A stretch of 36,409 nt of DNA from Caldifarciminota bacterium (GTDB lineage Bacteria; Hydrothermota; Tepidihabitantia; B3-TA06). Location: contig WJJO01000314.1 of the NCBI GenBank assembly GCA_014729665.1, positions 1 to 36,409 on the forward strand. The letters run 5' to 3'. The notes beneath the pieces are model-generated. The model was not told where the DNA came from. It did not search any database and saw only the letters and a list, made by a program, of their open reading frames with translations. Positions 31,393-36,409 of this stretch are shown piece by piece. Within the stretch, counting starts at the first letter, position 1. Every line of letters begins with the position of its first letter. The translations under genes were made by a program, and so were the position numbers.

Positions 31393-33615
31393 CTAGAATC
31401 CGGCACTCATTGACGCGCCGAACGAGCGGCCCGGCTGGCCGTAGTAGTCCTTTGTCCAGGATAAGTGATCCTGGTAGTAGGTGTTGCAGATATTATTCAC
31501 GCTCAGGCTCATCTCGAGGGGAAACCTTGTCCATTTATAGAAGTTCAGCTCGAGGCTTGCGTTAAAGACATGATGAGCCGGTGTTTCGGTCTCGTATGCA
31601 CCCAGACGATCCTGCTCAGCGGCCCATTCCATCCACACGTTGACATCCAGGAAGAAGTTGTAGTACCGCAGGGTTACGTCGCCTTTGAGAGGTGGGATAC
31701 AGCCGAGAGGCGTACCAGTACTCACATCATCGGCCTGCTGATAGTATACATTGGATATGATACCTAATCCCCTTATGGGGTAAAATAACGGATAGAAAGA
31801 TAATGTCGCCTCGCCACCCATTACCCGGGCGTCTGAAACGTTGCGCCAGGTAACCTGGGGCAGGCCATAATCGTGCACCCCTGTCCTTTCGGAGTAGATG
31901 TAATCATTTATAATATTTACGAAACCGGACATACTCCAGTACAGGTGAAACCACCGCTCCTGGTCCGGTATTATAACCTGGTTTATACCTGCAGAAAGCT
32001 TGAGGGATTTCTCGGGCTCGAGTTCGGGGTTCCCAAGAAATGAAGTGTTTAAGTACGGACCGATCCCGCAGCGTTCGGTAATCGACGGAGCGCGGAACTG
32101 TCTTTCGGCAAAAACCGGGATACTCAACGTCCACGGCTGTATAATCACACCGAGCTGTCCATCCCACGATCCGTTCACGTGGTCTTCTAGCTCGAACGGG
32201 GAACGTGCGGTATCCGGCAGGTCCGTTTTAACCGACTTATAGCCTGCACCGGCAAGGAAGGCGACGGGCTTTGGTGGACGGGCGTATCGGTATCGTATCT
32301 CCCCTGTATTCTCATCGATCCCGGTTTCTTCAACCTGAATCGGATGCTCGGGGAAGGCGAATTGAATCACTCCTTCGAAGGTGGTTTGTCTGGAGTCCGG
32401 GTACGGCAGGTAGGAGTCCATCTCGCGAGTGGTGGCAGTATCGTTAATGAACGATGCGCGATTAGAAGAGGCTGTGATCAGCTCGCAGTTCAGGTCAACG
32501 CGAAAGGCCCCGCCTCGAAGGAAACGGCCATATCCATCGATATCGATTTCGGGTATGAGCGAGACTGTGTAAATGTCGAACAAGGTTTGATTATTCAGCT
32601 CGTATTCACCTGAGCCTGTGCTATCCGGATAGATAAGATGGAAATCACGGTTCACCCGATTCCAGTCGAATCTCAGTTCGATATCGAGGTTATCGGGCCG
32701 CATCGGGCGGCGCGGACGCAGGTGGTTGGAAACGCTCAGGTTATGCCGATTGTTCTTCTCCAATCGGCTCAGGCTGACCTCAGGGGGGGCAATAATGGCG
32801 CTGTCTGAGGCGGAAAAGGTATAGAACATGTAGCCCCAGTAGGGGAAACCGGGCTTATAAAAATGGGGATGAAAGTCTATCAGCCCGCGATTAAACCCGG
32901 AGTTGGGAATCACCTTTTCGGCATCACGGATGTTGGCTCTTCCCCCGAACCATAAGTCTGTTGTAAGACTGCTACTTCGTCTGCGGTATTCAAGGTTGCC
33001 GAAACCTCTGTAAAGGTTCTCCTGTGTCTGGTAGCCCGCATCGCAAGCTCCCGAGAGACCGTCTTTCCTGGGGGTAAAATTCAGGGGTGCATCCTTGAAA
33101 TCGGGGTGGACGTAAAACCTCGGCGCTGTCTTGATACCGTGCCACATAGTGTAGACGACGTGTACAATAGACTCGCTGGGTCTGCAGGCCTCGTCGGCTA
33201 CAGGGTCTTTGGCGTTAATTCTTTCGGTTGGAAGCCCAAGTTCGTGCGCGGGATTTTGTCCGGTCGAATCATCTGCTTCAATTGGAGTATCTTTACTCAA
33301 CACCGCATCCATCTGAATTATCCTGTCAACCTCGATTAAAGCAGAAACAGCGAATGTTCTATACCCATCAGTTGAAAACTGAACTGCGTATCCACCCGGA
33401 GGTATATCTGATATTGCGTACTCTCCGTTCTGATTAGTATGCGTAGAATAATCGGTTTCTTGACCGTGTCTTAAAAGGATCACGAGTACCCCCTCGCAGC
33501 CCCCACCTGTTGCGGCATCGGTTACTGTTCCCCTCAGCATGCCGGTAACCCCTGCCGAGACAACTACCGGGATAAGGCTTAAGGAGAAAACCAGAAAAGT
33601 TATTAATCTTCGCAT
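31393..33615 (-). CDS. TonB-dependent-receptor-like outer-membrane protein with carboxypeptidase-regulatory domain (2)
   Basis: A 740-residue paralogue of the downstream gene. Signal peptide MRRLITFLVFSLSLIPVVVS, then a CarboxypepD_reg-like domain (LRGTVTDAATGGGCEGVLVI, HTNQNGEYAISDIPPGGYAV). A linker with little plug similarity precedes a barrel with FRAPSITERCGIG and GNPELEPEKSLKLS, ending DYYGQPGRSFGASMSAGF. The frame is open to 33645, but the ATG at 33615 has GAGGAGG five bases upstream and gives a clean signal peptide. It heads the two-gene operon from a promoter at 33653-33680. The plug domain is so degenerate that active TonB-driven import is uncertain; a surface-binding or assembly role is possible. 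Confidence 0.82.
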   Translation of the reverse strand: MRRLITFLVFSLSLIPVVVSAGVTGMLRGTVTDAATGGGCEGVLVILLRHGQETDYSTHTNQNGEYAISDIPPGGYAVQFSTDGYRTFAVSALIEVDRIIQMDAVLSKDTPIEADDSTGQNPAHELGLPTERINAKDPVADEACRPSESIVHVVYTMWHGIKTAPRFYVHPDFKDAPLNFTPRKDGLSGACDAGYQTQENLYRGFGNLEYRRRSSSLTTDLWFGGRANIRDAEKVIPNSGFNRGLIDFHPHFYKPGFPYWGYMFYTFSASDSAIIAPPEVSLSRLEKNNRHNLSVSNHLRPRRPMRPDNLDIELRFDWNRVNRDFHLIYPDSTGSGEYELNNQTLFDIYTVSLIPEIDIDGYGRFLRGGAFRVDLNCELITASSNRASFINDTATTREMDSYLPYPDSRQTTFEGVIQFAFPEHPIQVEETGIDENTGEIRYRYARPPKPVAFLAGAGYKSVKTDLPDTARSPFELEDHVNGSWDGQLGVIIQPWTLSIPVFAERQFRAPSITERCGIGPYLNTSFLGNPELEPEKSLKLSAGINQVIIPDQERWFHLYWSMSGFVNIINDYIYSERTGVHDYGLPQVTWRNVSDARVMGGEATLSFYPLFYPIRGLGIISNVYYQQADDVSTGTPLGCIPPLKGDVTLRYYNFFLDVNVWMEWAAEQDRLGAYETETPAHHVFNASLELNFYKWTRFPLEMSLSVNNICNTYYQDHLSWTKDYYGQPGRSFGASMSAGF

Positions 33616-33652
33616 CCTAACCTCCTCGGTTAAAGACCGGACCACGCATATT

Positions 33653-33680
33653 ATTGTAGTCTAATGTTCACCAATGTCAA
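33653..33680 (-). promoter_or_regulatory. Promoter of the TonB-receptor-like operon
   Basis: Minus strand TTGACA (33680-33675), 16-bp spacer, TACAAT (33658-33653). The 37-base leader contains GAGGAGG ahead of the ATG at 33615. Confidence 0.75.
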
Positions 33681-33737
33681 GGTTAAGGCTCTTTCTCACA
33701 AAAATCCAGGTATTTCCTCGGCATTCCGGAAATTCCC

Positions 33738-34223
33738 TCAGACGGTCAGGTCCTTCTCCTCGGCAACGGCATTGTAGACCTCGGCACCGCACTTTTCACA
33801 TTTCTCGGTATACCATCCGAAACGTGTCCCGCACTTCGTGCAAGTCCAGCGTTCCATCTGCTCTGCAAGCCATTTCTTGCCTCCGATCTCCTTGATGCGT
33901 TCGAGGTTTTTAATTATGACGGAGTGGTGGGGGGCGTCGTCGTTGCGGAAATCTTTAACCATCTCGCAGGGATAGTCTGAGCATTCCGAACAGAACTCCA
34001 GACCCTTTTCCCTCGCACATGCACGCATCTTACATCCTGTGCAGAATACGGCCGTAATCTCGGTCTTGCAGCCAAGGCAGCGCAGGTCCTCAGGTTGGCG
34101 TTTCCACTGCTTTGCTGTAGCCTGGAGCCATTCCTCGTCACCACGCTCATTCGCCATCAGCACAGGACACGCTCCGCAGTAAAGACCGCAGTGGGTGTCG
34201 TATACGTATTCCTTATCGCCCAT
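33738..34223 (-). CDS. DUF3795 cysteine-rich protein
   Basis: A 161-residue protein with the DUF3795 pattern: an N-terminal CGLYCGACPVLMANE, then LRCLGCKTEITAVFCTGCKMRACA and CSECSDYPCEMVKDF. It adds a C-terminal zinc ribbon (WTCTKCGTRFGWYTEKCEKCG). The many CxxC pairs must bind zinc or an Fe-S centre. DUF3795 proteins are frequent in anaerobes and methanogens but have no known reaction. The ATG at 34223 has AAGGAG six bases upstream and its own promoter 24 bases away, so it is a separate unit downstream of the LpxB group. Confidence 0.88.
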   Translation of the reverse strand: MGDKEYVYDTHCGLYCGACPVLMANERGDEEWLQATAKQWKRQPEDLRCLGCKTEITAVFCTGCKMRACAREKGLEFCSECSDYPCEMVKDFRNDDAPHHSVIIKNLERIKEIGGKKWLAEQMERWTCTKCGTRFGWYTEKCEKCGAEVYNAVAEEKDLTV

Positions 34224-34247
34224 CGATTTCTCCTTTGTTGTATATGG

Positions 34248-34275
34248 ATAGTACTCTTTTGTTCACGGAAGTCAA
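34248..34275 (-). promoter_or_regulatory. Promoter of the DUF3795 gene
   Basis: Minus strand TTGACT (34275-34270), 16-bp spacer, TACTAT (34253-34248). The 24-base leader carries AAGGAG before the ATG at 34223. Confidence 0.65.
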
Positions 34276-34342
34276 GTACGATCCTCCGTACTGATGATCG
34301 TTAACGATTGATAATCCGCAGGATATTGTAAGGGTGGTAATC

Positions 34343-34780
34343 CTATGAACGCCGCATCGCGTGGTTGAGGTGCCGTTCCTTTCGCCAGGTAACCCCGCAG
34401 AAAAGCATTAATATCCCGAGGCTCAAAACCGCCGCGGGTACGAAAAGTATAAGTATTACGGGCCATACCTTGAAGAAGAACGCAAGGCTCAGGCCGACCA
34501 GTCCCAGCCATGCAATAAGCTGTAGTATGACCCCGGCCATGCGTCTGCCCGGTTTCAGGAACACCGCACTGGAGGTAATGGATACAGCCGAACAGGGAAC
34601 CAGAACCCAACCCGTAGTATTAAGGGTAGTATTAAGGGTAGAACGTGACAGGAAGAATAGCATTATTATCAAGGCTACCCATATTAATGCATTTACCCCT
34701 AGGTAAAGGTTGTGCCAGTGGTTGAAAAAGGTGAACTTCTGTCTTTTTTTAACTCTTTTCTTTTTCTTCTTCCGGGACAT
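34343..34780 (-). CDS. Small multi-pass membrane protein with basic N-terminus
   Basis: A 145-residue protein of unknown family. The first 15 residues are almost all Lys/Arg (MSRKKKKKRVKKRQK), then four hydrophobic helices (about residues 25-45, 55-73, 80-98 and 103-125) and a basic tail (WRKERHLNHAMRRS). The start ATG shares one base with the lpxB stop (TGATG), so it can be made by coupled translation. A TTGACA/TAATAT promoter inside the end of lpxB offers a second, leaderless route. The location next to lpxB suggests an envelope role, which is inference. Confidence 0.75.
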   Translation of the reverse strand: MSRKKKKKRVKKRQKFTFFNHWHNLYLGVNALIWVALIIMLFFLSRSTLNTTLNTTGWVLVPCSAVSITSSAVFLKPGRRMAGVILQLIAWLGLVGLSLAFFFKVWPVILILFVPAAVLSLGILMLFCGVTWRKERHLNHAMRRS

Positions 34781-35808
34781 CAGCAGATATTAAGTGGAAT
34801 GAGGGGCTTGTCAACCGAGCCTCCAAGCTCTGTCCTTAGACGTCGGGCTAAGGTTTCGGAGAATGGTTGTGCCTCGATTTGTACGAGTGCGGCGTTGACC
34901 AGGACCTCGGCAGATGGATTAAGATACTCGGGAATGACCTTCTCATCGAGGATTACGTTGGGCAGGGCGAAGCGCCTGACCCGGGTCAACAGGCGGACCA
35001 GTGCAACCTCTAACCGCGACATGTTATAGAAGGCAACCTGAGGTGTTCCTAGTAATGCGGTCTCGAGCGTGGCTGTACCCGAGGTTACTACGGCCAGACC
35101 GGACTTCGCAAGCTCTTTGTATCTCTCCAGGCCGCCCACGATACGATCGCCTGCGCCGATGAAGGCCCTGGACTGTCGGGCTTCCTCATCGGTTAAAAAG
35201 AGCCAAGTAAACCTGAATCCGGGTTGGTGTTTTTTCCACCGGATACGTAAACCCCTGAGAAGATCCAGATTGCGGCTCTTCTCCGAAGCCCTGCTTCCCG
35301 GAAGAAGGGCTATAGTCCCGGGTATTCTCTCGAGATTGAAATAGGGCTTGAGATAATCGGCAAGGGGGTTTCTGTGAAAATGAGCGAGAAGTCCCAGGGA
35401 TCTCAGGAACCTAGCCTCTCGCGGGTAAAGACAGTAAAGGGTATCGTATCCCCTGCGGATCAGTGTCGCCCGCCAGCGCCCCCATGCCCAAAGCTGGGGT
35501 GGGGCAAAGAATATTCGCCTCATCCCGCGTAAGTCCCTCAACCGAAGCCCCAGGATTGTATTAGGTTCGGACCAGGCGACGGCAAGGAAAACATCGGGCC
35601 TGAGTTTGCGGACTGTGCGTTCTATCCGCCGCATCCTTTCAAGGACACCTCTCGACTCAAGTGCGCCGGCACCGAAACCCACAGGGGCGGAGTCTGCATC
35701 CGGGGGGGCATAAATCGTTATCCCGGGATAGTGCCTTGCGAGATTATCCGCTATCAGCCGGGCATAGAGTAAGCCCGACCTCTCGGCGGTCGATATAAAG
35801 ACATGCAT
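34780..35808 (-). CDS. lpxB: Lipid-A-disaccharide synthase
   Basis: A 342-residue glycosyltransferase (GT19) that joins UDP-2,3-diacylglucosamine and lipid X in lipid A synthesis. Recognisable marks: APPQLWAWGRWR, IALLPGSRASE, TSGTATLETALLGTPQVAFY and LPNVILDEKVIPEYLN. It is a little shorter than the E. coli enzyme. The N-terminal motif is AERSGL where most LpxB have GExSGD; the Asp is missing. It begins 17 bases after the DUF4837 gene with no clear ribosome-binding site. Together with LptD it shows the organism makes an LPS-type outer leaflet. Confidence 0.88.
   Translation of the reverse strand: MHVFISTAERSGLLYARLIADNLARHYPGITIYAPPDADSAPVGFGAGALESRGVLERMRRIERTVRKLRPDVFLAVAWSEPNTILGLRLRDLRGMRRIFFAPPQLWAWGRWRATLIRRGYDTLYCLYPREARFLRSLGLLAHFHRNPLADYLKPYFNLERIPGTIALLPGSRASEKSRNLDLLRGLRIRWKKHQPGFRFTWLFLTDEEARQSRAFIGAGDRIVGGLERYKELAKSGLAVVTSGTATLETALLGTPQVAFYNMSRLEVALVRLLTRVRRFALPNVILDEKVIPEYLNPSAEVLVNAALVQIEAQPFSETLARRLRTELGGSVDKPLIPLNIC
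34787..34814 (-). promoter_or_regulatory. Intragenic promoter in the end of lpxB (leaderless for 34343-34780)
   Basis: Minus strand TTGACA (34814-34809), 16-bp spacer, TAATAT (34792-34787). Six bases (CTGCTG) then the ATG at 34780. All of it lies in the last codons of lpxB, so its sequence is also constrained by the protein. Confidence 0.55.
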
Positions 35809-35825
35809 CCGGTTTTTACAATTGC

Positions 35826-36409
35826 CTAGATAGGCTCGAAGGTGGCCAGGATGACCTCAAGCTGGTTCAGCCAGAATATCTTCTTGCGCGGGGTATCCGG
35901 ATAGAAAAGCATGGCGTCCACCATCCAGAATCGTCCTTCCTCGTTGAAGGCAAAGGAAATCATCGGCCCTCCGCCGGTTATTACACGTCCGTCCGCAACC
36001 AGGCTGTCGTTCTGCCACACCCCTTCTAACTTCACGGCCTGGTTGCCCCTGAAGAAGTAAGGTCCGGCCGTAGTCAGGGGCCGGTAAAGGGTATCCCCCT
36101 CGTAGAACTCGTGAGCAAGACTGTCCCTGAGATCAAGCATCGCATCGCGGGTTATACCTTCGCGTTCTTCGTCCTCCCAGTAGACGAAAATCAACCGGTT
36201 CGGGGAAAAGGCATGAATCCAAATGAAGTTGTCCTCTGCGTAGCGTTCGTCAAGATACCACTTCTCGGGCACCCGAAGCTTGAACCCGTACTTCTCTATC
36301 TCCTTAGTAAGCTTCTTATCCTCCCCCCTTCCGTAGGTAACCCCGTCCATTCGTTCCAGAAGCCTTCTCTTGAACCCGGAGCGAAGCCGTGAGCGAACCG
36401 CACTCAACC
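35826..36409 (-). CDS. DUF4837 family protein, C-terminal part
   Basis: The last ~194 residues of a protein that runs off the window's right edge. The segment DNFIWIHAFSPNRLIFVYWED, PYFFRGNQAVKLEGVWQND and GPMISFAFNEEGRFWMVDAM, ending in YPDTPRKKIFWLNQLEVIL, matches the C-terminal half of DUF4837. That family is mostly known from Bacteroidetes, where the proteins are usually lipoproteins; the family call is from memory of its pattern. A TTG at 36407 could be read as a start, but the family's N-terminal half would lie beyond the edge, so I treat it as truncated. It is upstream of lpxB in the same direction with a 17-base gap. Confidence 0.75.
   Translation of the reverse strand, partial: LSAVRSRLRSGFKRRLLERMDGVTYGRGEDKKLTKEIEKYGFKLRVPEKWYLDERYAEDNFIWIHAFSPNRLIFVYWEDEEREGITRDAMLDLRDSLAHEFYEGDTLYRPLTTAGPYFFRGNQAVKLEGVWQNDSLVADGRVITGGGPMISFAFNEEGRFWMVDAMLFYPDTPRKKIFWLNQLEVILATFEPI

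Noticed and set aside
1..36409. CRISPR arrays, tRNA genes, insertion sequences and phage genes
   Set aside because: Looked for on both strands. No regularly spaced repeats, cloverleaf-like segments, transposase motifs or integrase genes were seen.

Overview
The window comes from a diderm (Gram-negative type) and probably anaerobic bacterium. The diderm evidence is an LptD-like LPS transporter, LpxB, two TonB-dependent-receptor-like barrels and a Wza/Wzz-type polysaccharide export pair. The anaerobic hint is a 39-residue desulforedoxin beside a Fur/PerR-type regulator. DUF4837, PEGA, PKD and secreted TPR-CHAT proteins together point to the FCB-type candidate phyla (WOR-3, TA06 or Cloacimonadota-like). 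That placement is inference; there is no rRNA marker. No rRNA, tRNA, CRISPR array, insertion sequence or phage gene was seen.

Layout. 1-1752 (minus): end of a polysaccharide export operon (Wza-like, then Wzz-like and cut by the window edge). 1868-6824 (minus): a housekeeping operon in the order gyrA, stand-alone GyrA C-terminal domain, dCMP deaminase, rsmD, coaD. 7045-10722 (minus): an exported TPR-CHAT protein. 10836-12137 (minus): pyrimidine-nucleoside phosphorylase. 12281-13132 (minus): an unknown exported protein. 13406-14698 (plus): a visibly AT-rich solitary KAP-family P-loop NTPase, probably acquired. 14732-15643 (minus): a PEGA protein. 15744-18446 (minus): a gapless three-gene operon of an isocitrate-lyase-superfamily lyase with LeuC- and LeuD-type hydro-lyase subunits. 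18486-20556 (minus): PKD protein, FmdB zinc ribbon and a TehB-like methyltransferase. 20715-21374 (plus): Fur/PerR regulator and desulforedoxin. 21708-26999 (plus): transglutaminase-like lipoprotein, LptD, and a secreted 16-repeat LRR protein. 27067-28086 (minus): patatin-like lipase. 28330-28949 (plus): two small membrane proteins. 29146-33615 (minus): two paralogous TonB-receptor-like proteins. 33738-36409 (minus): DUF3795 protein, small membrane protein, LpxB and a DUF4837 protein cut by the window edge.

The strongest system-level signal is in the promoters. Nineteen transcription units carry a readable sigma-70-like promoter (TTGAC-type -35, TAnnnT-type -10), fifteen of them with a 16-bp spacer and four with 17. 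In ten of them the -10 box ends only 5-9 nt before the start codon, and in an eleventh (fur) 11 nt before it. Those mRNAs should be leaderless or nearly so. They include gyrA, pdp, the lyase operon, fmdB, the methyltransferase and the wza operon. The other eight units have longer leaders, mostly with good Shine-Dalgarno sites. These promoters also fix the starts of several genes (fur, transglutaminase).

Other points worth attention: a free-standing GyrA beta-pinwheel next to a gyrA that already has one; Gln at the GyrA Ser83-equivalent position; the lyase/LeuCD cassette, which resembles dimethylmalate or methylisocitrate chemistry as much as leucine synthesis; two perfect tandem hairpins behind the CHAT gene; and a 20-bp tandem direct repeat between the divergent methyltransferase and fur promoters.
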